Shown in pieces: positions 1-9,008 of a stretch of DNA of 64,000 nt (the first letter of the stretch is position 1; every line of letters starts with the position of its first letter). Source of the stretch: Synergistaceae bacterium UBA1358. GTDB lineage: Bacteria; Synergistota; Synergistia; Synergistales; Synergistaceae. The position numbers and the translations under genes were made by a program. The stretch is from positions 1 to 64,000 of the forward strand of contig DBRW01000035.1 in assembly GCA_002306075.1 (NCBI GenBank), in the 5' to 3' direction. Under the pieces are notes generated by a model. It searched no databases, was not told the DNA's origin, and worked only from the letters and a program-made list of their open reading frames with translations.

Positions 1-570
1 CGCCTCCATGAACGCAGTCCACGTGAAAAGATACACTCTGAAAATGTGTACGCTCTCTGCAAAAGGATCGCCAGGGAGATGGGCCTTTCGGAAGCGGAGG
101 TAAACAGGGTCGCTGAAAACGGATACTACCACGACATAGGAAAGATCGTACTGGATGACAGTGTACTCACCAAGCACAGGAATTTCAACGAGGAAGAGTA
201 CAGAAAGATGCAGCAGCATTCGGTCGTCGGATACAGGATACTGAACCTCTTCGACGAAACTCTGGACCTTGCGGACGGCGTGCTTAGCCATCACGAACAC
301 TGGGACGGCAGCGGCTATCCAAAAGGGATAGCAGGGGAGGAGATCCCGCTTTTCGCAAGGATCATCGCCGTAGCTGAGGCCTATGATGCGATGACAAACG
401 ACTATTACGAAAGGGCCAAAGCACACGAAGAGGCTGTGGCAGAGATAGAAAGCCTTGCTGGATCGAGGTTTGACAGTAGAGTGGTCGATGCATTTACAAA
501 GATCGCGGGAAAAATGCCCGGAAGAACATCGGATCCGATAGTTGATCAGGACCGTCCGATGAGGCAGTAG
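1..570 (+). CDS. HD-GYP domain protein, C-terminal part (5' end outside window)
   Basis: The open frame runs from base 1, so the gene starts upstream; the in-frame GTG at 46 is internal, because conserved HD-GYP sequence (a SPREKIHSE-like segment) lies before it. The HD pair (YYHDIGK, about nt 127-147) and the GYP signature (HHEHWDGSGYP, about nt 289-321) are both intact, so it should be an active cyclic-di-GMP phosphodiesterase of the HD-GYP class. The sensory or receiver part, if any, is not visible. After the catalytic domain there is a tail of about 25 residues. It ends 10 bp before the metallophosphoesterase gene. Class is clear; substrate is inferred from the family. Confidence 0.88.
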   Translation, partial: RLHERSPREKIHSENVYALCKRIAREMGLSEAEVNRVAENGYYHDIGKIVLDDSVLTKHRNFNEEEYRKMQQHSVVGYRILNLFDETLDLADGVLSHHEHWDGSGYPKGIAGEEIPLFARIIAVAEAYDAMTNDYYERAKAHEEAVAEIESLAGSRFDSRVVDAFTKIAGKMPGRTSDPIVDQDRPMRQ

Positions 571-580
571 GGACACACAA

Positions 581-1747
581 ATGATGGGTCGTTTCATGAT
601 CTTTCTTGCGGTCAGCTCGGCAGTCCTGATCGTTGTGAATATATACCTTTCAAAAAGGTACGCAAGGCTGTTGAGGGATCACAGCTCGCTCATCCCCGAA
701 AGTGCGGCGGCATATGTCCTCTTTTCGGGCCTGGCGGTCTTTCTCTCGTCCCTCTTTTTCCAGAACCGGATCTATCAGCACCGTGCACTGACACTGCCGG
801 TCAGGTACATCTCGGCCTTTTACATCTGTATGGTCATATATTCATTCCTTCTTTTCCCTCTGGGAGACACCCTAACGTTTTTGGGCAGTATATTAAGCGC
901 CCCTCGAAAGCTTGATTCATTTTTTTCCAGAGTATATGCCAAAGGACTGTTCGTTCCCGCAGCGGCTTTAATCATAACTCTTTACGCCTTTTGCAACGCC
1001 GTGGATTTCAAGGTCACGGAATATGAGGTATCTGTCGACAAAACATCTTCCATTCCCTCGCTGGATGCAGTCATGATATCTGATCTTCATGTCGGGACAT
1101 CCATTGGGAAAAAGGAGATAACCGAGATAAAAGCCATGATAGAGGAGTTGTCTCCCCAGATCCTTTTTATCTGCGGCGACCTGTTCGACCATGCGTCATA
1201 TGACGAGATCATGAGATTTTCAGCTGAGGAGCTCGGAAGCATCAGGACCGAATACGGGACCTTTTTTGTGACAGGGAACCACGAATACTACCTTGGAGAC
1301 ATGTCAAAGGTACTTTCATACTTTGAAGGTACAGGCATAAAAGTCCTTCGGGATGAGACGGCGATGGCCGGGGACATTTATATCGCGGGAAGGAAAGATA
1401 TAAGGGAGGCCGACCGCATACCGCTTTCAAAAATACTTGAGGGCACAGAAAAGGGGAGCCCGGTCATCGTACTTGACCACCAGCCCAATGCGATAGATGA
1501 AGCTGCCAAAAACAGCGTCGACCTTCAGCTCTCCGGACACACCCACAACGGACAGCTTTTTCCCTTCAATTACATAGTGGGGCTCGCAAACCACACACAT
1601 TACGGTATCGTAGAAGATGGCGTATACAGAGCTATAGTAAGTTCTGGGCTCGGTACGTGGAAATACCCTGTCAGAACGGGAAGCCCTTCGGAAATAGTAA
1701 GGGTCAGGATAAACTTCGCCGGGCAAGGCGATGCCGCAGTTCAATAA
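581..1747 (+). CDS. Membrane-anchored metallophosphoesterase
   Basis: 388 residues. The N-terminal third is hydrophobic with about four membrane segments (roughly residues 5-22, 45-62, 75-95, 125-143). A calcineurin-like phosphoesterase domain follows with all metal-binding blocks: SDLHVG near residue 167, GDLFDH near 199, GNHEYY near 232 and SGHTHNGQ near 319. This layout matches the YkoQ/YaeI-like group of membrane phosphoesterases; the natural substrate is unknown. The GYP-gene stop is 10 bp upstream, suggesting co-transcription. Start is ATG 581; the Shine-Dalgarno is weak, and a second start at codon 2 is equally possible. Confidence 0.85.
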   Translation: MMGRFMIFLAVSSAVLIVVNIYLSKRYARLLRDHSSLIPESAAAYVLFSGLAVFLSSLFFQNRIYQHRALTLPVRYISAFYICMVIYSFLLFPLGDTLTFLGSILSAPRKLDSFFSRVYAKGLFVPAAALIITLYAFCNAVDFKVTEYEVSVDKTSSIPSLDAVMISDLHVGTSIGKKEITEIKAMIEELSPQILFICGDLFDHASYDEIMRFSAEELGSIRTEYGTFFVTGNHEYYLGDMSKVLSYFEGTGIKVLRDETAMAGDIYIAGRKDIREADRIPLSKILEGTEKGSPVIVLDHQPNAIDEAAKNSVDLQLSGHTHNGQLFPFNYIVGLANHTHYGIVEDGVYRAIVSSGLGTWKYPVRTGSPSEIVRVRINFAGQGDAAVQ

Positions 1748-1784
1748 CCATAAAAAAAATATACAACAGATAATATATTCCATT

Positions 1785-1811
1785 TTACTCACCAATTTAA
1801 CATGTTATAAT
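1785..1811 (+). promoter_or_regulatory. Candidate sigma-70-type promoter of the RND operon
   Basis: A perfect TATAAT lies at 1806-1811 with a weaker TTTACT at 1785-1790 (15-bp spacer), in an AT-rich gap between the phosphoesterase and the adaptor gene. An AAGGAG ribosome-binding site follows at 1847-1852. Confidence 0.5.
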
Positions 1812-1864
1812 ATTCTATCGTATCTGATTAATAGTATGTCTTTATTAAGGAGTTGAGTCAGTTT

Positions 1865-3157
1865 ATGGATGAGAAAAACATTAACGAAACAACTGATACT
1901 CCCGAAACTATCAAAGAAGACGTTCAAAAACCGGTCAAAGAACCTCAGTCAAAGAGATCCGCAAGCATTTTGCCCCTCCTGTTTGCAGCGATCATAGTCG
2001 CGGGATGCGGATACTGGTTCTGGAAGACGGAGGAGGCGAAAAAAGCGGCTTTATCCCGACCTGAGCAGGTCGTACCCGTCGTCGTGAGCGACATGCTGGT
2101 CAAGCCGACTGATTTTCCGCTGACACTTGAATATACCGGGCAGACAAAAGGCTACAAGGAGGCCGAAGTCAGGGCTCAGGTAAGCGGAGTGCTCAAGAGC
2201 AAGGAGTACAAAGAGGGGCAGCCCGTAAAGGCGGGACAGGTCCTCTTCAGGATAGATCCGGCACCGTACAGTGCGGCCCTCAGCAGAAACAGGGCCAACC
2301 TCCGGCAGGCTAAGGTGAGGATGGATATTGCAAAGATAGAATTCGACAGGATATCCTCTCTCTATTCAAAAAATGCTGTCAGTAAAAATGAATTTGACAA
2401 CGCACAGGCTTCCTATAAAGCTTCGATCGCAGAGGTCGATTCTGCCAAAGCCGCTGTAAGACAGGCCCAGATAGATCTTGACTGGACTGTGGTAAGGGCG
2501 CCCATTTCAGGACTGAGCAGCAAAGAAGTGCGCTCTGTCGGCAACCTTGTAACACTGGATGCACAGGGCAGTCTTCTCACCACCATCATCCAGGCGGACC
2601 CGATATATGTCGATTTTGCAGTACCCGCAGATGAACACAGGATGCTGGAGATACTGAGGTCTGCCGGATATATGAAGACAGCCAAGGAGGGCATAACCGT
2701 AAAGGTCGCGCTGGGCGACGGAACGGTATATGACAAAACGGGAAAGATCGACTTCCAGGATCAGACTGTCGACCCGGCGACTGCAGACATAAAGTCCAGG
2801 GCAATTTTTGAAAACCCGGGGAACAAGCTCTACCCGGGACAGTTCGTCCGGGTATATATCGACGGTAATTATATCCACAATGTGATCAACGTACCGCTCA
2901 GATCTGTGATCCAGACCTCTTCGGGACCGATAGTGTACGTTCTTGACGAGTCAAACATACCGTCCGTCAGGAACATAAAGATAATCAAGACGATCAAAAA
3001 CACCTGCCTTATACAGGAAGGTCTCGCGGAAGGGGAGAGGATCATAGTTGACGGGGTTGCAAAGGTGCTGCCCGGCAAGGCTGTAAAGATAGCCGAGAAA
3101 CAGCCGCAGGAAAGCGCCGCGGCCGTTAAGACCGACGGCGAAAAACCAGCTGAATGA
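1865..3157 (+). CDS. RND efflux periplasmic adaptor (membrane fusion protein, MexA/AcrA type)
   Basis: 430 residues from ATG 1865. The in-frame TTG at 1853 touches the AAGGAG site (1847-1852) with no spacer, so the ATG is preferred. A cytoplasmic N-terminus of about 40 charged residues precedes a single membrane segment (ILPLLFAAIIVAGCGYW), which differs from typical lipid-anchored MexA proteins; VAGC resembles a lipobox but lies too far from the start. The usual adaptor layout follows: a beta-barrel/lipoyl half (YTGQTKGYKEAEVRAQVSG), an alpha-helical hairpin (about residues 130-190), the second lipoyl half (DWTVVRAPISG) and the membrane-proximal domain. It precedes the pump by 11 bp and bridges it to the outer-membrane factor. 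Confidence 0.9.
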   Translation: MDEKNINETTDTPETIKEDVQKPVKEPQSKRSASILPLLFAAIIVAGCGYWFWKTEEAKKAALSRPEQVVPVVVSDMLVKPTDFPLTLEYTGQTKGYKEAEVRAQVSGVLKSKEYKEGQPVKAGQVLFRIDPAPYSAALSRNRANLRQAKVRMDIAKIEFDRISSLYSKNAVSKNEFDNAQASYKASIAEVDSAKAAVRQAQIDLDWTVVRAPISGLSSKEVRSVGNLVTLDAQGSLLTTIIQADPIYVDFAVPADEHRMLEILRSAGYMKTAKEGITVKVALGDGTVYDKTGKIDFQDQTVDPATADIKSRAIFENPGNKLYPGQFVRVYIDGNYIHNVINVPLRSVIQTSSGPIVYVLDESNIPSVRNIKIIKTIKNTCLIQEGLAEGERIIVDGVAKVLPGKAVKIAEKQPQESAAAVKTDGEKPAE

Positions 3158-3168
3158 GGCTTTAGCAG

Positions 3169-6100
3169 ATGTTCTCCGCGATATTCATCAGAAGACCTAT
3201 ATTGGCCACGGTCTGTTCGATAGTAATAATACTGCTCGGCCTTGTATCCATAATCACACTGCCCGTGGCGCAGTTCCCGGACCTCATCCCGCCTCAGGTC
3301 ACTGTGTCGGCTAACTACCCGGGAGCGACTCCCGAAGTTATCGCGCAGGTAGTCGCAGCCCCGCTGGAAAGCCAGATCAACGGCGTCGACAATATGATCT
3401 ACATGGAATCGGTCAGCAACGGACAGGGGAACATGACCCTGACGGTAACGTTCGAACTCGGTACAGATCCCGATATCGCCACCATCAACGTAAACAACAG
3501 GGTCCAGATGGCGACTTCTTCCATACCGGAGGAGGTCAGGAAATACGGGATAACTGTCCAGAAATCTTCTCCCAACCTTCTCCTGATAGCGTCCCTGCTC
3601 TCTCCCGACGGACGTTACGACACCATATATATGAGCAACTACGCGCTCCTGAACATCCTGGACGACCTCAAAAGGATCCCCGGGGTCAGCGATGCTATTA
3701 TTTACACCGCTCAGGATTACGCCATGAGGATTTGGATCAAGCCCGACAAACTCGCACAGCTGGGTCTGACTCCCGCCGACATAGCCGCGGCTGTCAGCGA
3801 CCAGAACAGCCAGTATGCGCTGGGAAGGTTCGGAGACCAGCCGACGGATGAAGACATCGAAAAAACGTACATAATAACCACAAAAGGACGCCTCACGACA
3901 CCTGAAGAGTTTGAAGAGGTGATCGTAAAGACGAACCCGGACGGAACGAGCATCTATCTGAGGGATTTGGCGAGGGTGGAACTCGGTGCCAAGACATACA
4001 GCTTCGTAGGAAAACAGAACGGCATCCCGGCGGTCCCGATAGGTATCACGCTCGCTCCAGGCGCCAATGCCATCAAGGTGGCAGATCTGGTAAAAAAAGC
4101 ATTTGAAGAGAACAGCAAACATTTCCCCGACGGTATAAAGTACGACATACCTTATGACACTACGACCTTCGTAAGAGTCTCCATAAATGAGGTCGTGGAA
4201 ACGCTTATTGAAGCAGTCCTGCTCGTCTTCCTCGTCGTATTCATATTCCTCCAGAACTGGAGGGCGACGATCATCCCGTGTCTCGCTGTGCCTGTATCGA
4301 TAATCGGGACCTTTGCCGGACTCAAGTTTTTCGGATTCTCCATCAATACCCTTACTCTGTTCGGCCTGGTGCTTGCCATAGGGATAGTGGTCGATGACGC
4401 AATAGTTGTCCTTGAAAACGTAGACCGACACATGGAGGAGGGGCTTTCGCCCAAAGATGCGGCGCTCAAGGCTATGGAAGAGGTCACTGGGCCTGTCATA
4501 GCGATAGTCCTTGTCCTCTCTTCCGTCTTCATCCCGATTGCCTTTCTCGGCGGACTTACAGGCGAACTTTACAAGCAGTTCGCGATCACCATTGCGACAT
4601 CGGTCGTCATTTCCGGTTTTGTCGCCCTCACCCTCACCCCGGCAATGTGCGCCAAGATCCTGAAACCCAAGGTCAGCGGAAAGGGTTTCTTCCTGTTCAG
4701 ATGGTTCAACTCATTTTTTGACTCTATAACAGGAGCTTACTCCGCCGGAGTGAAATTTTTCCTCAAAAGGACCATTATCGTTATCCTCATATTCGTCCTT
4801 TTTGTCGGAGTGACCGCAAAGATGTTTATGATCGTACCTTCATCTCTGGTGCCCGACGAGGACCAGGGGATCATAATGTCCTCCATGTCCCTTCCTGACG
4901 GTGCATCCCTGAATATGACCCAAAAACTTACCGACAAAGTGATGAAGATAGCCCAGGGCATGGATCAGGTCCAGACTGCTCTGGTATTCAGCGGTTACAG
5001 CCTTCTCAGCTCTTCGAACCAGTCCAACTACGGCGCGGCCTTCCTGACATTGAAGGACTGGGAAGAAAGGAAAGCTCCCGGAAAAGACTCGTTCTCGACG
5101 GCAAGGGAGCTTATGGGCAAAGCGTGGTCGATACCGGAAGGACAGGTCCTGGCGTTCAATCCTCCGGCAATAATCGGAATGAGCACCACCGGCGGGATCG
5201 AAGGCTATATCCAGAACAGGCAGTCGGACTCTCCCGAAGAGATGGAGAGGGTGCTTGCAAAATTCATCGCGGCGGCTGACGCGAGAAAAGAAATATCCGG
5301 CGTCACAACTACATTTTCCACAAAGGTGCCACAGTATTACGCAAATGTCGACAGGATCCGCGCAAAAGCTCTGGGAGTGGATCTGAACAATCTATTTGCC
5401 ACTATGGGAAGCGTTTTCAGGAATTACTACGTAAACGACTTCGACAGGAGCGGACGTACGTTCCAGGTGCTCATCAGCGCGGAAGCCTTCTACAGGGACA
5501 GGCCCGAGGATCTCAGATACACTTATGTCCGCTCAAATACGGGAGCTATGATCCCGCTGCTCTCGCTGGTAGACATACACCTTATCAACGGTCCGGATAC
5601 CATGCAGAGATTCAATGTCTTCCCTGCAGCTAAAATCACCGGAACTCCCGCGGCCGGCTATACATCCGGGCAGGCTATAAAGGCAATGGAGGAGGTCGCA
5701 GAGGAGTCGCTTCCCGAAGGATATAACCTCGCATGGACAGGATCCGCCTACCAGGAGAAACAGACAGGCGCGGCAACCGCGATAGCCTTTGCTCTTGGGA
5801 TAATCATGGTCTTCCTCATACTTGCGGCACAATACGAAAGATGGAGCCTTCCTTTCGCCGTCGTTCTCACAGTTCCCTTTGCCCTTTTCGGGGCGTTCCT
5901 CTCCATAATGCTGAGGGGGCTTTCCAATGACCTGTACTTCCAGGTGGCGCTCGTAACTCTGATAGGCCTCGCAGCCAAGAACGCCATCCTGATAGTTGAA
6001 TTCGCGGTTATGCAGCACGAGGCGGGCATGGGAATAATAGAAGCCGCGGCGGCGGCTGCCCGGCTCAGGTTCCGTCCCATAGTCATGACCTCTCTCGCGT

Positions 6101-6351
6101 TCATTCTCGGCTGTATGCCGCTGGCACTGAGCACAGGCGCAGGTGCCGCGAGCAGGCATTCGATAGGCACGGGCATCGTGGGCGGAATGCTTGCTGCGAC
6201 ATGCATAGCGACCTTCTTTATACCGAGCTTTTTCTCCATGATCATGATGCTCACTTCCAGGAAAGATGGGCCTCCGGATAAGCCCGACAAGGCCGTCTCT
6301 GAAGAAGACGGTGCGGATATATCGCCAAAGACCGAAGGGGGAGTGATCTAA
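3169..6351 (+). CDS. RND multidrug efflux transporter (HAE1/AcrB-MexB family)
   Basis: 1060 residues, full length for the family. It starts with the usual FSAIFIRRPILA helix and has the PVAQFPDLIPPQV segment after TM1. The proton-relay aspartates sit in TM4 (GIVVDDAIVVLENV, D409 and D410), the TM10 lysine in LAAKNAILIVEF, and there are two large periplasmic loops between TM1-2 and TM7-8. It should work as a trimer in the inner membrane, driven by proton motive force, exporting amphiphilic compounds; substrates cannot be read from sequence. The outer-membrane gene begins on the very next base after its stop. No TetR- or MarR-type repressor lies beside the operon. Confidence 0.95.
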   Translation: MFSAIFIRRPILATVCSIVIILLGLVSIITLPVAQFPDLIPPQVTVSANYPGATPEVIAQVVAAPLESQINGVDNMIYMESVSNGQGNMTLTVTFELGTDPDIATINVNNRVQMATSSIPEEVRKYGITVQKSSPNLLLIASLLSPDGRYDTIYMSNYALLNILDDLKRIPGVSDAIIYTAQDYAMRIWIKPDKLAQLGLTPADIAAAVSDQNSQYALGRFGDQPTDEDIEKTYIITTKGRLTTPEEFEEVIVKTNPDGTSIYLRDLARVELGAKTYSFVGKQNGIPAVPIGITLAPGANAIKVADLVKKAFEENSKHFPDGIKYDIPYDTTTFVRVSINEVVETLIEAVLLVFLVVFIFLQNWRATIIPCLAVPVSIIGTFAGLKFFGFSINTLTLFGLVLAIGIVVDDAIVVLENVDRHMEEGLSPKDAALKAMEEVTGPVIAIVLVLSSVFIPIAFLGGLTGELYKQFAITIATSVVISGFVALTLTPAMCAKILKPKVSGKGFFLFRWFNSFFDSITGAYSAGVKFFLKRTIIVILIFVLFVGVTAKMFMIVPSSLVPDEDQGIIMSSMSLPDGASLNMTQKLTDKVMKIAQGMDQVQTALVFSGYSLLSSSNQSNYGAAFLTLKDWEERKAPGKDSFSTARELMGKAWSIPEGQVLAFNPPAIIGMSTTGGIEGYIQNRQSDSPEEMERVLAKFIAAADARKEISGVTTTFSTKVPQYYANVDRIRAKALGVDLNNLFATMGSVFRNYYVNDFDRSGRTFQVLISAEAFYRDRPEDLRYTYVRSNTGAMIPLLSLVDIHLINGPDTMQRFNVFPAAKITGTPAAGYTSGQAIKAMEEVAEESLPEGYNLAWTGSAYQEKQTGAATAIAFALGIIMVFLILAAQYERWSLPFAVVLTVPFALFGAFLSIMLRGLSNDLYFQVALVTLIGLAAKNAILIVEFAVMQHEAGMGIIEAAAAAARLRFRPIVMTSLAFILGCMPLALSTGAGAASRHSIGTGIVGGMLAATCIATFFIPSFFSMIMMLTSRKDGPPDKPDKAVSEEDGADISPKTEGGVI

Positions 6352-7848
6352 ATGACTGCAAGTGCGCTTCTCGCTGCGCTGTTTGTAGGCTCGTTCTTCC
6401 ATATCAACCTTGGTCCCGAGGTCAAGGCACCGGATCCTTATGATATCCCTCCCGCATACGAGGTGACGCTCTCAGATGATGTCAGAACCACGGGGAGCAC
6501 GTCCTCCGTTACACCGGATATTGCTTGGTGGACTTCGTTCAACGAGCCTGTCCTGAATAAATGCATCAACGAAGCATTTGCCAGGAACAGAGATCTCGAG
6601 GCCGCACTCGCAAGGGTCCGGCAGGCCAGGGCTGCTTTCAGGGAGGCCAGGGGAAACCAGAGACCAAACATAGGTGCAGAGATCGATGCCACCCGAACAT
6701 ATACGAAGGTGGGCACGACGGATGATCTGAACGAACAGAACATGCTGTACGGCCTGGGTGCCGCCAATTACGAGGCTGACCTGTGGGGGAGACTCCAGAA
6801 GGCCACAAGGGCCGCTAAGGAGAGCATCCTTGCCGCCGAATCGTCAAAAAACAGTGTAAGGCTCGCCCTCGCTTCTCAGGTCGCGAAGACTTATTTCTCT
6901 CTCAGAGCGACAGACAGACAGCTATTAGTGGCAAGGGAGACCCTTGAAACTCAGAAAAAGACAGTCACACTGAACAAGATCCTCTACGAAAACGGCAAGA
7001 TAAGCGAGCTTGAGCTCAGAAGGAGCGAATCTCTCGCCGCATCTTCGGCGGTACAGGTCAATAACCTTGAAATAGCCCTCGGGAAATATGAAAACAGCCT
7101 TCTTGTCCTGATGGGCAGGGAACCGAAAGACTTTGTCACGAGGGATATACCGAGGGGAGTCGACCTTAACGAGCTGCCCGCACCTCCTCACGTTCCCCTG
7201 GGCATACCCGCGGAGATGCTGCGCAACAGGCCCGATGTGAAGACTGCGGAACAGAACTACAAGATAGCGCTTGCAAATCTCGGATCGGCAAGGGCAGGGC
7301 AGTATCCGACCCTTTCCTTTGACGGACTGATCGGCAACCCGGGCAGGCCTGTAAGCGATCCCTCGGACCTATTAACGGGGGCAACAGGCTGGTCGCTCGC
7401 AGCACAGGTATTCGTCCCGATCTTCAACGCGGGGAAGCTCACGGCAAGGACTGCTCAGGCAGAAGCCGCAGCGCAGCAGGCCTGGTCGGCATACTACAAG
7501 ACCGTTCAGACAGCCTTTGAAGAGACTATGAACTCCATAAACACGCATGCAAAGACTCAGCAGATACTTGACATCCTTGAAGAACAGCAAAAGCTGCAGG
7601 GCAGGGCATACGAGCTTGCAAATGTCCGCTACAGAGACGGTTTAACGAGCCAGCTGGACCTGCTCGATGCAGAGAGAGAGCTGCTATCTGTCCGGCTGCA
7701 GCTTGAAGGGACAAGATCGGACAGCCTGAACTCGATCGTCGACCTCTATACGGCACTAGGAGGCGGGTGGTCATCAAGGGCTCCCGATGACCTTGAGAAA
7801 AGGGAACTGCAGAAACCATGGGTCAACAAGGAAAAGTTTTCCGAATAA
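6352..7848 (+). CDS. Outer-membrane efflux factor (TolC/OprM/NodT family)
   Basis: 498 residues with the two tandem outer-membrane-efflux repeats (about residues 50-250 and 270-470) that form the beta-barrel and periplasmic alpha-barrel. Diagnostic stretches are ARNRDLEAALARVRQAR, the ANYEADLWGRL motif and LRNRPDVKTAEQNY. The N-terminus has a hydrophobic stretch but no lipobox cysteine, unlike many OprM relatives. Start ATG 6352 directly follows the pump stop, with a GGGGGAG ribosome-binding site inside the end of the pump gene. It completes a three-part pump spanning both membranes, which supports a diderm cell plan. Confidence 0.93.
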   Translation: MTASALLAALFVGSFFHINLGPEVKAPDPYDIPPAYEVTLSDDVRTTGSTSSVTPDIAWWTSFNEPVLNKCINEAFARNRDLEAALARVRQARAAFREARGNQRPNIGAEIDATRTYTKVGTTDDLNEQNMLYGLGAANYEADLWGRLQKATRAAKESILAAESSKNSVRLALASQVAKTYFSLRATDRQLLVARETLETQKKTVTLNKILYENGKISELELRRSESLAASSAVQVNNLEIALGKYENSLLVLMGREPKDFVTRDIPRGVDLNELPAPPHVPLGIPAEMLRNRPDVKTAEQNYKIALANLGSARAGQYPTLSFDGLIGNPGRPVSDPSDLLTGATGWSLAAQVFVPIFNAGKLTARTAQAEAAAQQAWSAYYKTVQTAFEETMNSINTHAKTQQILDILEEQQKLQGRAYELANVRYRDGLTSQLDLLDAERELLSVRLQLEGTRSDSLNSIVDLYTALGGGWSSRAPDDLEKRELQKPWVNKEKFSE

Positions 7849-7867
7849 GTCCGGTCTTTTCTTCATG

Positions 7868-7896
7868 TTGCCAAATAAAAATATGCAGGCTATAAT
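7868..7896 (+). promoter_or_regulatory. tRNA-Gly promoter
   Basis: TTGCCA at 7868-7873 and TATAAT at 7891-7896 with an ideal 17-bp spacer, about 22 bp before the mature tRNA. This is one of the best matches to the sigma-70 consensus in the window. Confidence 0.75.
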
Positions 7897-7917
7897 ATCC
7901 CTCGTTGGTCAAATAAC

Positions 7918-7993
7918 GCGGACATAGCTCAGTTGGTAGAGCATCAGCTTCCCAAGCTGAGGGTCGCGGGTTCGAATCCCGTTGTCCGCTCCA
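7918..7993 (+). tRNA. tRNA-Gly (anticodon CCC)
   Basis: 76 nt. The acceptor stem GCGGACA (7918-7924) pairs with TGTCCGC (7983-7989), followed by discriminator T and an encoded CCA (7991-7993). The D arm is GCTCAGTTGGTAGAGC, the anticodon arm TCAGC-TTCCCAA-GCTGA gives CCC, and the T arm is GCGGG-TTCGAAT-CCCGT. It reads GGG glycine codons. It has its own promoter and terminator and so forms a monocistronic unit between the efflux operon and the nitroreductase. Confidence 0.97.
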
Positions 7994-8002
7994 GAAGATC
8001 CG

Positions 8003-8035
8003 AGATCCTCCGCAGGTGCGGGGGATCTTTTTTTT
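8003..8035 (+). terminator. Rho-independent terminator of the tRNA unit
   Basis: Arms AGATCCTCCGC (8003-8013) and GCGGGGGATCT (8018-8028), one G-T pair, four-base loop, then a run of eight T (8028-8035). It lies 10 bp after the tRNA CCA end. Confidence 0.9.
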
Positions 8036-8116
8036 GACGCAGTGTATCACGACCACGGAAGCTGATGGACGCTATATGTATCCTCTAATGTCAACAATAA
8101 TAGGCAAAATTACAAG

Positions 8117-8125
8117 TGGTATAAT
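8117..8125 (+). promoter_or_regulatory. Extended -10 promoter for the nitroreductase
   Basis: TGG followed by TATAAT (8120-8125) forms an extended -10 element in AT-rich DNA about 100 bp before the gene. No convincing -35 box is visible. Confidence 0.45.
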
Positions 8126-8227
8126 TTTTTAATAATGATATATTAATCGGGTCAAGGACTTAAATTTCTGCCAGTCTTTTTGAGCGGGTCTTTGTCAGAC
8201 AGAACAATCCAAAATGGAGGGATCGGT

Positions 8228-8830
8228 ATGGAAAATAAGTTTTTTGATGCAGTAAAAAACAGAAGGACCCATTATGGCCTTTCCAAAGAAAAGATCGTCA
8301 GCGAAGAAAAGATACTCGGGATCGTCAAAGAAGCTTTGACACACACACCGTCGGCATTCAACTCACAATCGGCAAGGCTCGTGGTCCTCTTTGACGGCCA
8401 AAGCGACAGATTCTGGGAGATAGTCAAGGATCAACTTAGGAAGATCGTACCTGAGGAAGCCTTTAAAAAGACCGAAGAAAAGATAGACGGTTCGTTCAAA
8501 AGCGGCTACGGCACGATACTGTTTTTTGAAGACATGAGCGTAGTAGAAGGACTTCAGGAGAGGTTCCCGCTTTACAAGGACAACTTCCCCGTATGGTCCG
8601 CCCATTCCTCGGGCATGCACCAGTTCGTGATATGGACGGCGCTCTCCGCAGAGGGGCTCGGCGCTTCGCTCCAGCATTACAATCCGGTCATCGACGAAGC
8701 CGTAAGGAAAGAGTGGGATATCCCCGTCAAGTGGAAACTTGTCGCACAGATGCCCTTCGGCAAGCCGACCGACGTACCGGGAGAAAAAGAGGTAATGCCT
8801 CTTGAGCAGAGACTGACAGTACACAAATAA
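8228..8830 (+). CDS. Nitroreductase family protein (Frm2/Hbn1-like)
   Basis: 200 residues from ATG 8228, chosen because GGAGGG lies just upstream and the family begins at this point; the frame stays open back to 8180 without family similarity. It is a single-domain FMN-binding nitroreductase: KNRRTHYGLS at the N-terminus, the THTPSAFNSQSARLVVLF flavin-binding segment near residues 40-57, FPVWSAHSSGMHQFVIWTAL in the middle and GLGASLQHYNP near residue 145. These blocks match the Frm2-like branch, which reduces nitro-compounds with NAD(P)H; the physiological substrate is unknown. It appears monocistronic. Confidence 0.87.
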   Translation: MENKFFDAVKNRRTHYGLSKEKIVSEEKILGIVKEALTHTPSAFNSQSARLVVLFDGQSDRFWEIVKDQLRKIVPEEAFKKTEEKIDGSFKSGYGTILFFEDMSVVEGLQERFPLYKDNFPVWSAHSSGMHQFVIWTALSAEGLGASLQHYNPVIDEAVRKEWDIPVKWKLVAQMPFGKPTDVPGEKEVMPLEQRLTVHK

Positions 8831-8870
8831 AAAAATATGACGCACCTTCTGTAAATTATTGACAGATCTT

Positions 8871-8906
8871 CATAACACCTTCACTGTCAATAGTGAAGGT
8901 GTTATG
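8871..8906 (+). repeat. Perfect 15-bp inverted repeat with 6-nt loop
   Basis: Arms at 8871-8885 (starting CATAACACCTTCACT) and 8892-8906 are exact reverse complements around GTCAAT. No T-run follows on either strand, so it is not a standard intrinsic terminator. It lies 40 bp after the nitroreductase stop and just upstream of the tig promoter. Confidence 0.9.
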
Positions 8907-8932
8907 CTATGGGGGGCAGAGACCGTTCCTTA

Positions 8933-8961
8933 TTGTGCCATCTCTTGCTCTGTGATAAAAT
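8933..8961 (+). promoter_or_regulatory. Candidate promoter of the tig-clpP-clpX-lon operon
   Basis: TTGTGC (8933-8938), a 17-bp spacer ending in TGA, and TAAAAT (8956-8961) form an extended -10 promoter about 48 bp before the tig start. A perfect TTGACA also occurs at 8859-8864 but has no good partner. Confidence 0.5.
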
Positions 8962-9008
8962 ACCAAGGTTATTGTCAGCAAAAGGCAAACCGAAAGGGGA
9001 AGAATAAA

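Noticed and set aside
2869..4431. 520-codon ORF on the minus strand
   Set aside because: It is antisense to the RND adaptor and pump genes, with no domain signature; a product of the codon bias of the real genes.
7823..8056. Minus-strand ORF of 77 codons containing SGQRDSNPRPSAWEADALPT
   Set aside because: It is the reverse complement of the tRNA-Gly gene, a well-known false protein in databases.
8859..9008. N-terminal extension of trigger factor
   Set aside because: It would span the inverted repeat and the promoter, and has no similarity to the family.
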